Part shown: positions 1-6,216 of the stretch, in pieces | How the letters are laid out: each line of letters starts with the position of its first letter | Numbering within the stretch: position 1 is the stretch's first letter | From: Sulfurovum sp. | GTDB lineage: Bacteria; Campylobacterota; Campylobacteria; Campylobacterales; Sulfurovaceae | Assembly: GCA_021159425.1 (NCBI GenBank) | Contig: JAGGRU010000020.1 | Location: 1 to 10,096 of the forward strand | DNA: 10,096 nt | Direction: 5' to 3' | Program-made: the position numbers and the translations under genes | Notes under the pieces: model-generated | What the model saw: only the letters and a program-made list of their open reading frames with translations | The model's database searches: none | What the model was told of the DNA's origin: nothing

Positions 1-26
1 GGTATCTTTATGACGGGGGACTGTAA
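1..26 (+). CDS. 3' end of an upstream operon gene (partial)
   Basis: The frame beginning at base 3 reads YLYDGGL and stops at TAA 24-26, and that stop shares its last A with the ATG of the next gene (TAATG). The same TAATG junction joins the ferredoxin and MrpE genes further down, so this is most simply the last few codons of another subunit of the same complex. Seven residues are far too few to identify the protein. By analogy with related operons it could be a membrane antiporter-like or small [4Fe-4S] subunit, but that is only a guess from context. Confidence 0.45.
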
Positions 27-652
27 TGGAGACAATGATGTTTAAAGAGATCAAAAAACGTTTTGCAACAGATGATGTGGAAGTTAAACGGTCTGATCTC
101 TATAAAGTGGGTATCAAGTACACAAGGCTCTTTGAACTTGTCCACATGCTAAGAGATCAGTATGATTACAAAACACTCAATGCTATCACCTGTACGGATT
201 GGATAGAAGAGGGGCATTTTGCAGTGACTTATATGCTCACCACCTTGGACAGAAAACATACCTTTATGATACAGACAATGGTTAATCGTGAAAATACACA
301 AATTAAAACATTCAGTCATGAGTTCAAACAGGCTCAGATCATGGAGAGAGACTTGCATGAAATGTATGGCATTAATTTTATAGGAAATGAAAACCTGAAA
401 GAGTTGAGCCTGGAAAACTGGGTGCATACACCACCGCTCAGAAGAGAATTTGACACTTTGGAATTTGTCAACAATCACCTTACCTTTAGAGAAGGACGTG
501 ACGATAACGTAGATACAAAAGTGGAAACGAAAAGACTCCGAGCCTTGAAAAAAGCTGCGAAAGCGGCAGCTAAAAAGGCAAAAGAGGAAGCAGAAGTCCA
601 AAAATCTAAGAATGAGAAACCTAAAGATGAGGAGGTTAAAGATGGAAAATAA
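26..652 (+). CDS. NuoC-like (30 kDa) subunit of a complex I / group 4 hydrogenase-type complex
   Basis: This 208-residue protein belongs to the NADH dehydrogenase 30 kDa / hydrogenase NuoC-like family, the subunit that packs against the large catalytic subunit on the cytoplasmic side of the membrane. The family signature is at residues 107-120 (ERD...MYGINFIG) and is followed by a PLRREF segment at 137-142, matching the family's ERD-x-GI-x-F-x-G and PLRK(D/E) elements. After about residue 160 the domain ends and a strongly charged Lys/Ala/Glu tail runs to the C-terminus (for example KKAAKAAAKKAKEEAE, 175-190), which is not part of the usual fold. The start at 26 overlaps the previous stop by one base and has a GGGGGA stretch upstream. 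In-frame ATGs at 35 and 38 are alternatives, with GGAG at 28-31. The 3' end overlaps the next gene by 11 bp, implying translational coupling. The family is clear; the exact complex is inferred. Confidence 0.85.
   Translation: METMMFKEIKKRFATDDVEVKRSDLYKVGIKYTRLFELVHMLRDQYDYKTLNAITCTDWIEEGHFAVTYMLTTLDRKHTFMIQTMVNRENTQIKTFSHEFKQAQIMERDLHEMYGINFIGNENLKELSLENWVHTPPLRREFDTLEFVNNHLTFREGRDDNVDTKVETKRLRALKKAAKAAAKKAKEEAEVQKSKNEKPKDEEVKDGK
630..635 (+). promoter_or_regulatory. Ribosome binding site that fixes the large-subunit start
   Basis: A perfect AGGAGG lies 6 nt before the ATG at 642. In-frame ATGs further upstream (612 and 627) lack such a site, and the two upstream ATGs would add a basic, non-homologous MRNLKMRRLK extension. 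The site lies inside the end of the preceding coding region, supporting coupled translation. Confidence 0.75.
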
Positions 653-1745
653 ACATATAACCATATTTCACGGCCCTCAACATCCGGGTATTACGGGAAA
701 TATGTCCATAGAGTTAGATCTTATCGGTGAGACGATCCAGAAAGCCACGACACATGTGGGTTATCTTCATCGTGGTTTTGAGAAGCTCATAGAGAGACGG
801 ACAATCATTCAGGCATTTACCATTGTCTGCCGTATCTGTGTGCCTGAACCGGACCCGAATGAAGCAAACTTTGCCATGGCTGTGGAAGAGTTGGCAGGGC
901 TTGAAGTGACTCCAAGAGCACAGTACATTCGAGTCATGGTACTGGAGCTTTCACGTTTGGCAGGTCAGTTCTTATGGATGGCAGGGCAGAGTGGTTCTAT
1001 CGGGCTTTATGCAGTAGGGCAGTGGGTCATAGCAGACCGTGATCTTATTTTAGATCTCTTTGAAGAGCTTACCGGAGCAAGAGTCTATCATATGTATATT
1101 TACCCCGGCGGAGTAAGACGTGACCTGCCTGAAGGTTTTTTAGAGAGAGTTTCAAGCCTTTTAGTCTATATGAAGAAACGGCTTAAAGAGTATGATGATA
1201 TTTTCATAAACAATGCCTCTTTTAAAAGCAGAGCCATCGGTGTAGGTGTCATTAGCAAAGAAGAAGCTATTGCAAATGGTTACGTGGGGCAAGTACTTCG
1301 CGGTTGCGGTATTAAAGCTGATGTAAGAAAAGATGCACCTTATTTAGTCTATGATGAGTTGGAGTTTGAAGTACCGACACAAACGGCAGGTGATGTCTAT
1401 GCAAGGGCGCTGGTTCGCCGTGATGAGATGGATCAAAGTGTACATATCTTAGAGCAGGTCGTTGCGAAGATGCCTGAGGGTGAAGTGATGATCAAAATGC
1501 CAACGCATAGAAAATTCAAACTTCCCAAAGATGATACTTGGGTAAAAGTGGAATCTGCCAGAGGTGAGTTTGCCTATTATATGGCGGGTGACGGGTCTGA
1601 AAAGATACGCCGTATGCAGGTAAGAGGTCCTTCACTGGTACATGCGTATACACTTTTAGAAAATCTTTTGGTAGGTGCAGAGCTTAGTGATGTGGCAGTG
1701 ATCATGAATTCACTTGGTATCTGCCCACCTGAGATAGAGAGGTAA
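642..1745 (+). CDS. NuoD / group 4 hydrogenase large subunit-like protein with incomplete NiFe-ligand set
   Basis: This 367-residue protein belongs to the complex I 49 kDa / [NiFe] hydrogenase large subunit superfamily. The N-terminal family pattern is clear: GPQHPG (11-16), a segment ending THVGYLHRGFEKL (37-49), then IVCRIC with C63 and C66, and EANFAMAVEEL (74-84). The C-terminus reads SLGICPPEIER, aligning with the hydrogenase end D-P-C-x-x-C-x-x-R. C361 is kept, but the second ligand position is E364, and the protein ends three residues later with no cleavable extension. True [NiFe] enzymes need four cysteines, while complex I has none of them; this protein is intermediate. Similar partial motifs are known in energy-converting hydrogenase-related (Ehr) complexes and membrane-bound sulfane reductase (Mbs/Mbx), so H2 activity is doubtful. 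A ferredoxin gene follows after 4 bp. Superfamily certain; the reaction is inferred. Confidence 0.85.
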   Translation: MENKHITIFHGPQHPGITGNMSIELDLIGETIQKATTHVGYLHRGFEKLIERRTIIQAFTIVCRICVPEPDPNEANFAMAVEELAGLEVTPRAQYIRVMVLELSRLAGQFLWMAGQSGSIGLYAVGQWVIADRDLILDLFEELTGARVYHMYIYPGGVRRDLPEGFLERVSSLLVYMKKRLKEYDDIFINNASFKSRAIGVGVISKEEAIANGYVGQVLRGCGIKADVRKDAPYLVYDELEFEVPTQTAGDVYARALVRRDEMDQSVHILEQVVAKMPEGEVMIKMPTHRKFKLPKDDTWVKVESARGEFAYYMAGDGSEKIRRMQVRGPSLVHAYTLLENLLVGAELSDVAVIMNSLGICPPEIER

Positions 1746-1749
1746 AAAG

Positions 1750-2142
1750 ATGAAATGGTCTATTGATTTAAAAGGAACACTTTCACCACTTACTATATTG
1801 ACTGCTTTTTGGCAAAAACCAAATACTATCGCATATCCTGCGGTTAAAAAAGAGACAGCAAAAGGCTATCGGGGATTTCATACCAATTTACTGGTAGATT
1901 GTATTGGCTGTGCAAACTGTCAGGATGTCTGTATGAACGATGCGATAGATATGATAAAAACAGATAAAGAGTATAATGCCAAAAATGCCTCGCAGTGTAT
2001 TCCCCGTATCGACTACGGAAGATGCTGCTGGTGTTCACTCTGTACGGATGTCTGTCCGCCTGACAGCCTGAAACTGGAAGATGACTATTTAGGTGTCACC
2101 AAGCATGCCAGTGATTTTCTCTATATGCCAAAGGATAAATAA
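1750..2142 (+). CDS. NuoI-like 2x[4Fe-4S] ferredoxin subunit
   Basis: This 130-residue polyferredoxin subunit resembles NuoI/HycF/EchF and would carry electrons between a soluble donor and the catalytic subunits. Two CxxCxxCxxxC motifs are visible: C51-C54-C57-C61 and C92-C95-C98-C102. The second is followed by the usual Pro; the first is followed by Met-Asn (CMNDAI), a mild departure from the usual CP. Two further cysteines, C83 and C93, sit around the typical PRIDYGRC segment. The N-terminus (LKGTLSPLTILTAFW) resembles the amphipathic membrane-associating start of NuoI proteins. The start follows the large-subunit stop by 4 bp, with GAGAGG at 1737-1742 as binding site. The stop overlaps the next ATG (TAATG). 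No NADH-binding subunit is in the window, so ferredoxin is a plausible electron partner (inference). Confidence 0.88.
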   Translation: MKWSIDLKGTLSPLTILTAFWQKPNTIAYPAVKKETAKGYRGFHTNLLVDCIGCANCQDVCMNDAIDMIKTDKEYNAKNASQCIPRIDYGRCCWCSLCTDVCPPDSLKLEDDYLGVTKHASDFLYMPKDK

Positions 2143-2603
2143 TGCGATTACTGTTTTGGACTGTTTTACTTTTTGCACTATGGATGGTTTTGACATTTAA
2201 TGTTCAAATCTTTAATATTGTAGTTGGACTTGCTGTCAGTTTCTCTATTGCTTTACTCTATACAAAACTGTTTAGGCATAAAGAATTTGAATTTATAAGC
2301 CCTGTCTGGTTTATGGTGTATCTGTATGTTCTGCTTAAGAATTTGATCCTCTCCAACATACAGATATCTAAAAGAATTTTAAGACCCGATATGAAACTTT
2401 CACCTGCTATAGTCGCAGTAAAAACAAATCTTGAGAGTGACTGGAAAAAGCTTTTGCTTGCCAATTCTATTACCTTGACACCTGGAACACTCACGCTTGA
2501 TATAAAAGACGATATGCTTTTTATTCATGTGATAGAGTATCATGAAGGTTCAAATAAAGAGAATATTACAAAGGAGTTTGAAGATATTATTGCTAAGATT
2601 TAA
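2142..2603 (+). CDS. MrpE/MnhE-type cation antiporter subunit
   Basis: This 153-residue membrane protein is of the MnhE/MrpE family, the subunit E of multisubunit Na+/H+ antiporters, also found as a component of Mbh and Mbs/Mbx complexes. Hydrophobic segments are at about residues 2-19, 22-41 and 52-71. The soluble C-terminal half carries the family signature NSITLTPGTLTLDI (108-121). It begins at a TAATG overlap with the ferredoxin gene, with AAAGGA at 2130-2135 and a 6-nt spacer, so it is the last gene of this operon. No MrpF or MrpG follows; the next gene lies 74 bp away behind its own promoter. Its place directly behind the hydrogenase-like subunits suggests a Na+/H+-translocating respiratory complex rather than a free-standing Mrp antiporter. 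Confidence 0.87.
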   Translation: MRLLFWTVLLFALWMVLTFNVQIFNIVVGLAVSFSIALLYTKLFRHKEFEFISPVWFMVYLYVLLKNLILSNIQISKRILRPDMKLSPAIVAVKTNLESDWKKLLLANSITLTPGTLTLDIKDDMLFIHVIEYHEGSNKENITKEFEDIIAKI

Positions 2604-2625
2604 ATACTATTTTTTGTTTTTCGGA

Positions 2626-2661
2626 TAGACAAATTTTAAATATTTATGTAAAATTATATTA
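2626..2661 (+). promoter_or_regulatory. Sigma70-type promoter for the flavoprotein-gdhA unit
   Basis: TAGACA (2626-2631) and TAAAAT (2649-2654) are separated by exactly 17 bp, a good match to the housekeeping consensus. Transcription would begin near 2661, leaving a leader of about 17 nt that contains the AAGGGAG ribosome binding site (2667-2673). This makes the downstream pair a transcription unit separable from the complex I-like operon, although read-through remains possible because no terminator is visible between them. Confidence 0.55.
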
Positions 2662-2677
2662 ACTAAAAGGGAGTATT

Positions 2678-4051
2678 ATGAAAAAAGTAAATTGTGATGT
2701 GTTGATCATCGGTGGTGGTCCTGCAGGTGGTGTTTGTGCTATGACTGCAAAGATGAACTACCCGGAAAAAGAGATATTGGTCATTCGTGAATTTGAAGTT
2801 CAGCTTGTCCCTTGTGCGATTCCTTACATTTTTGGTGAAACCCTTGGATGCAGTGATAAAAACATTGCCTCTTGCGGTGGAGCTGTTGATATGGGGATAT
2901 CTACGATACTGGGTAAGATCGAAGATATTGATCTGGAAAAAAAGATAGCTTATTCAAGTGAGCATGAGGTCTCTTTTGACAAACTTGTTTTTGCGACAGG
3001 CTCAATACCTTTTGTCCATGCTTCACTGCAAGACTCACTTGGTCTTGATGGTGTCTTTACGGTACCGAAAAACAAAATGTTAATTGATAAAGCAAAAGCG
3101 TATATTGATAATATTGATAATGTTGTTGTTGTAGGTACCGGATTTATTGGTATTGAGATGGCGATGGAATTTGCAGAGAGTGGCAAAAATGTGACTGTCA
3201 TTGGAGGAAGTGAGCATATCCTTAAGGGTCCGTTTGATCCTGAAGTTGCTATACAGGCAGAAGAGATCCTGCTCAAACACGGTATTACCTTTATAGGAAA
3301 TGACAGAGTAACTGCAGTTATCGATAAAAATGGTGATAATATCGTAAATGGCGTTCAACTTAAAAGTGGTAAAGTAGTAGATACTCAGGTAGTTGTTTTG
3401 GCAACAGGGTACAAACCAAATAATGCATTGGCAGAAAAAGTGGGAATACGATTGGGATATTATAACGGTATCGAAGTTGATGAGTATATGCGAACTGAAA
3501 ATACGGATATCTTCGCAGTAGGTGACTGTTGCGCACGAAGAAGTATCATTACAAACACACCGTCAAAAGTGATGTTGGCTTCAACATCTGCTGCAGAAGG
3601 AAGGATCGCCGGAAGTGCACTTTTCAAAATTAAATATTTGAAAGGCTTTAATGGAACGATCGCTATTTTTTCAACGATGGTGGGAGATATGGCATTTTCA
3701 TCAGCAGGGATCACAGAGACAGAGGCTGTTGAAGGAGAGGGTGATATCGTTGTAGGTTCATTCACTACTACAAATCGCCATCCGGCAACCATACCCGGAG
3801 CACAAAAACAGTTTGTCAAACTGGTAGCCATGCGCAATGGCGGACAGATCATTGGCGGACAGATCATTGGTGGAAATGAAGCAGGAGAGATGATCAATAT
3901 CATTGGTGTGTTGATAGAAGCCCAGGTTAGTATTTATCAGGTCATGTCAATGCAGGTAGCAACACAGCCGATGTTGACGGCTGCACCGACAAATTACCCG
4001 ATCGTAATGGCGGCGACTATGATCGCTCATAAAATTGAAAACCAACAATAA
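2678..4051 (+). CDS. CoA-disulfide reductase / NAD(P)H sulfur reductase-like FAD oxidoreductase
   Basis: This 457-residue flavoprotein belongs to the single-cysteine pyridine nucleotide-disulfide oxidoreductases (CoA-disulfide reductase, NADH oxidase, NADH peroxidase, archaeal CoA-dependent sulfur reductase NSR). The FAD dinucleotide motif GGGPAGG is at 12-18. The redox cysteine is C46 in VPCAIPY, where CoA-disulfide reductases have CGLPY or CGIPY. The nucleotide motif is GTGFIG at 153-158, and the second FAD motif is IFAVGD at 278-283. The dimerisation domain occupies about 330-457. At the end of the second nucleotide-binding strand (VTVIGGSEH) the acidic residue typical of NADH enzymes is replaced by Gly, compatible with NADPH use (inference). 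Extra cysteines at 58, 66, 284 and 285 are worth noting. A role in CoA-disulfide, polysulfide or sulfane sulfur reduction is suggested by family and by the neighbouring Mbs-like complex. An oxidase or peroxidase role cannot be excluded. Confidence 0.82.
   Translation: MKKVNCDVLIIGGGPAGGVCAMTAKMNYPEKEILVIREFEVQLVPCAIPYIFGETLGCSDKNIASCGGAVDMGISTILGKIEDIDLEKKIAYSSEHEVSFDKLVFATGSIPFVHASLQDSLGLDGVFTVPKNKMLIDKAKAYIDNIDNVVVVGTGFIGIEMAMEFAESGKNVTVIGGSEHILKGPFDPEVAIQAEEILLKHGITFIGNDRVTAVIDKNGDNIVNGVQLKSGKVVDTQVVVLATGYKPNNALAEKVGIRLGYYNGIEVDEYMRTENTDIFAVGDCCARRSIITNTPSKVMLASTSAAEGRIAGSALFKIKYLKGFNGTIAIFSTMVGDMAFSSAGITETEAVEGEGDIVVGSFTTTNRHPATIPGAQKQFVKLVAMRNGGQIIGGQIIGGNEAGEMINIIGVLIEAQVSIYQVMSMQVATQPMLTAAPTNYPIVMAATMIAHKIENQQ
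3839..3868 (+). repeat. Perfect 15-bp tandem repeat inside the flavoprotein gene
   Basis: GGCGGACAGATCATT occurs twice head to tail (3839-3853 and 3854-3868), encoding GGQII twice (residues 388-397). The family normally has a G-x-h-h-G-A-Q-h-h-G pattern here, so the protein length fits without an insertion. The DNA-level identity is nevertheless perfect over 15 bp. Confidence 0.9.
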
Positions 4052-4059
4052 GGAAAAAA

Positions 4060-5448
4060 ATGAAAAAGTTAAAAAGTTTAAAAGATATAGATGCAAAAGC
4101 AGAGATCGCAAAGCTAAAAAATGAGAACTGTGCAGAAGATGATGTGTTTTTTCAAGCGATGGAAGAGGTGCTTCTTTCCATTTTGCCTCTATTTAAATCA
4201 GATGAAGTGTTTCAGGAAAATAGAAAAAATTCCGTTATAAGAAGACTGATCACCCCTGACAGAGTGATAAAATTCAAAGTGGTGTGGATAGATGACAACC
4301 ATGATGTACAGGTAAATACTGGTTACCGTGTCCAGTTCAACAATGCACTGGGACCATACAAGGGCGGTTTACGTTTTCACCCTTCCGTGAATGAAGGTAT
4401 TTTGAAATTTTTAGGTTTTGAACAGATCTTGAAAAATGCTTTGACCGGTCTGCCTTTAGGTGGAGGTAAAGGAGGGGCTGATTTTGATCCTAAAGGGAAA
4501 TCTGACTTTGAAATAATGAAGTTTTGTAACGCTTTCATGAAAGAGCTCTATAAACATATCGGTCCGCGTATCGATGTACCTGCGGGAGACATTGGTGTAG
4601 GCGGACGTGAGATCGGTTACCTCTTTGGTGAATATAAGAGAATGACATCGGCATTTGAAGGTGTGCTTACAGGAAAACCAGCCTTCTTTGGCGGTTCACT
4701 CATGCGACCTGAAGCAACAGGATATGGTGTCGTCTACTTTACACGTAAGATGCTGGAGTTAGAGGGTAAAGAAAGTCTTGAAGGCAAGATATGTACTGTT
4801 AGTGGTGCAGGAAACGTTGCACTGCATGCCATTGAAAAGTTACAGCATCTTGGTGCTATTCCTGTAACCTGTACAGACTCCAAAGGAACGATCTATGATG
4901 CAAGAGGTGTGGATCTTGATCTCTTAAAAGAGTTGAAACTTAATCAGCGTGTCTCTTTGGAAACGTATATTAAAAGCCATCCTGAAGCACAATATATTCC
5001 TGTTTCAGAGTACCCTGAAGGGGGTCATGCAGTATGGAACATTCCATGTTATGCAGCATTCCCGTGTGCTACGCAAAATGAGTTAACAGCAGTTGATGCC
5101 AATAACCTGATCAAGAATGGCTGTGAATCTGTAACAGAAGGTGCCAATATGCCATCAACAACGGAAGCAGTACATATCATGTTGAAAAGTGATATGTGTC
5201 TTGCTCCTGCAAAAGCAGCCAATGCAGGTGGAGTTGCGGTAAGTGGTTTTGAAATGAGCCAAAATGCAGCTATGATAAAATGGTCATTTGAAGAGGTTGA
5301 TGCCAGACTCTTGGAAACTATGAATGATATTTGTGAAAATGTTGCTTCAACGGCAAAAGAGTATGGTGTGGCAGGAAATTATGTGGATGGTGCCAATATC
5401 GCCGGATTTAAAAGAGTTGCGGATGCAATGTTAGCTGAGGGTGTATAA
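4060..5448 (+). CDS. gdhA: Glutamate dehydrogenase, NADP-type
   Basis: This cytoplasmic enzyme interconverts glutamate with 2-oxoglutarate and ammonium; hexameric enzymes of this length (462 residues here, typically about 450) are the NADP-linked assimilatory class. Visible motifs are GPYKGGLRFHPSVN (98-111, K101 for substrate), LPLGGGKGGADFDPKG (131-146, K137 the catalytic lysine), PAGDIGVGGREIGY (174-187, D177 the catalytic aspartate), the dinucleotide loop SGAGNVA (248-254) and EGANMPST near residue 365. At the end of the second cofactor strand the sequence is CTDSKG (271-276), consistent with NADP preference. The start at 4060 has AAGGA at 4050-4054, partly inside the stop codon of the flavoprotein gene, so the two are an operon with an 8-bp gap. 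The 3' end is only 3 bp from a convergent gene. Confidence 0.95.
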   Translation: MKKLKSLKDIDAKAEIAKLKNENCAEDDVFFQAMEEVLLSILPLFKSDEVFQENRKNSVIRRLITPDRVIKFKVVWIDDNHDVQVNTGYRVQFNNALGPYKGGLRFHPSVNEGILKFLGFEQILKNALTGLPLGGGKGGADFDPKGKSDFEIMKFCNAFMKELYKHIGPRIDVPAGDIGVGGREIGYLFGEYKRMTSAFEGVLTGKPAFFGGSLMRPEATGYGVVYFTRKMLELEGKESLEGKICTVSGAGNVALHAIEKLQHLGAIPVTCTDSKGTIYDARGVDLDLLKELKLNQRVSLETYIKSHPEAQYIPVSEYPEGGHAVWNIPCYAAFPCATQNELTAVDANNLIKNGCESVTEGANMPSTTEAVHIMLKSDMCLAPAKAANAGGVAVSGFEMSQNAAMIKWSFEEVDARLLETMNDICENVASTAKEYGVAGNYVDGANIAGFKRVADAMLAEGV

Positions 5449-5451
5449 CCC

Positions 5452-6201
5452 CTAAATCACTTTCCTTGTAAATCGCACAAACAGAGGGTTATGGTCAGAG
5501 AGTTGATGCTCATCCATAACCTCTGATTCTATCAACTCCAGCTCACGATAAAAAACAAAATCAAGCTCTTTTCCCATAAAAGATTTTACTTTGCCTGTCT
5601 CTTTAAAATTTACCACTTTAAGGGAGAGTTTTTCTGTAATTTTTTGGAGTTTATCCATACGTTGTTTATTCCAAGAGTTGAAATCTCCGGCAAGGATCAT
5701 AGGTCCCTTGTGTCCTTTAAGTAAGTCCAGAAAGCGTTCAAGTTCTTTGTTGTAACGTTGGTTTTCACGGAAATTGATCGCATGAACATTGAGAATAAGA
5801 AGAGTACTGCCATCTTTAAAGAGATAATTGCTCAAGAGTAGGCTTTTATGAGGTCCTAGAACACTTTCTCTTCCTTCAGAGAGATAAGCTTTGGCGTAAC
5901 TTGATTCCATTCTGCCTGCTGTTAAAACGCCATAGAACTCTCTTCTGAACTCCAGATTTGCAGCTGCATCATAAGAAAAATCAGCCAGTTCGAAATGATG
6001 ATTGTTACGGAAACAAGCTTCTTGAAATAGAATAAGATCAATACCGCGTCTCTCTACTTCTTTGTGTAGAAAACTTTGAAATCCTGGATCTTTCTGGTTG
6101 TTTTTATGGACATTCCAGCAGAGCATTTCAAAGGTGTCAGGTATGCTTGTGTGGCAGTGGTCATGACAGGCTGAGTGGTGAAGGTGTGAAGGTTTAAACA
6201 T
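5452..6201 (-). CDS. Endonuclease/exonuclease/phosphatase-family protein with His/Cys-rich N-terminus
   Basis: This 249-residue protein has the metal-dependent phosphodiesterase fold shared by DNase I, ExoIII and sphingomyelinases. Conserved stations are N30 in CWNVHK, E61 in LFQEA, H140 in NVHAINF, D173 and N175 in AGDFNSWN, D214 in LDFVFY, and the terminal SDHNP pair D236-H237. The catalytic set looks complete. The substrate, nucleic acid or phosphoester lipid, cannot be told from sequence. Residues 6-17 form an unusual HLHHSACHDHCH stretch that could bind a metal and precedes the fold. A shorter start at Met26 would remove it, but the ATG at 6201 has AAGGA upstream. The gene follows the cardiolipin synthase gene by 15 bp on the same strand, so the two are probably co-transcribed. 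Confidence 0.82.
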   Translation of the reverse strand: MFKPSHLHHSACHDHCHTSIPDTFEMLCWNVHKNNQKDPGFQSFLHKEVERRGIDLILFQEACFRNNHHFELADFSYDAAANLEFRREFYGVLTAGRMESSYAKAYLSEGRESVLGPHKSLLLSNYLFKDGSTLLILNVHAINFRENQRYNKELERFLDLLKGHKGPMILAGDFNSWNKQRMDKLQKITEKLSLKVVNFKETGKVKSFMGKELDFVFYRELELIESEVMDEHQLSDHNPLFVRFTRKVI

Positions 6202-6216
6202 TATATAGGACTTTCC

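Noticed and set aside
612-641. Ten-residue N-terminal extension of the large subunit from an upstream ATG
   Set aside because: The perfect AGGAGG at 630-635 points to the ATG at 642, and the family begins close to that point.
149-664. Long open frame on the minus strand opposite the NuoC-like gene
   Set aside because: The predicted product is low in complexity (Phe, Leu, Cys, Arg-rich in its start) and antisense to a well-supported gene; it is a shadow frame.
642-1745. Calling the large subunit plain NADH dehydrogenase NuoD
   Set aside because: NuoD proteins lack the N-terminal CxxC and the C-terminal Cys seen here, and no NADH-input subunits are visible.
2600-2620. Intrinsic terminator after the MrpE gene
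   Set aside because: There is a T-rich run, but the only preceding self-complementarity is AAATA/TATTT with a one-base gap, which cannot form a stable hairpin.
3839-3868. 15-bp tandem repeat as a recent in-frame duplication of five residues
   Set aside because: The family normally has two Gly-spaced hydrophobic steps here (G-x-h-h-G-A-Q-h-h-G), so the protein is of normal length; the repeat more likely reflects natural periodicity with matching codons.
3460-3903. Open frame on the minus strand inside the flavoprotein gene
   Set aside because: It is opposite a strongly conserved coding region, has no recognisable domain and no ribosome binding site that stands out.
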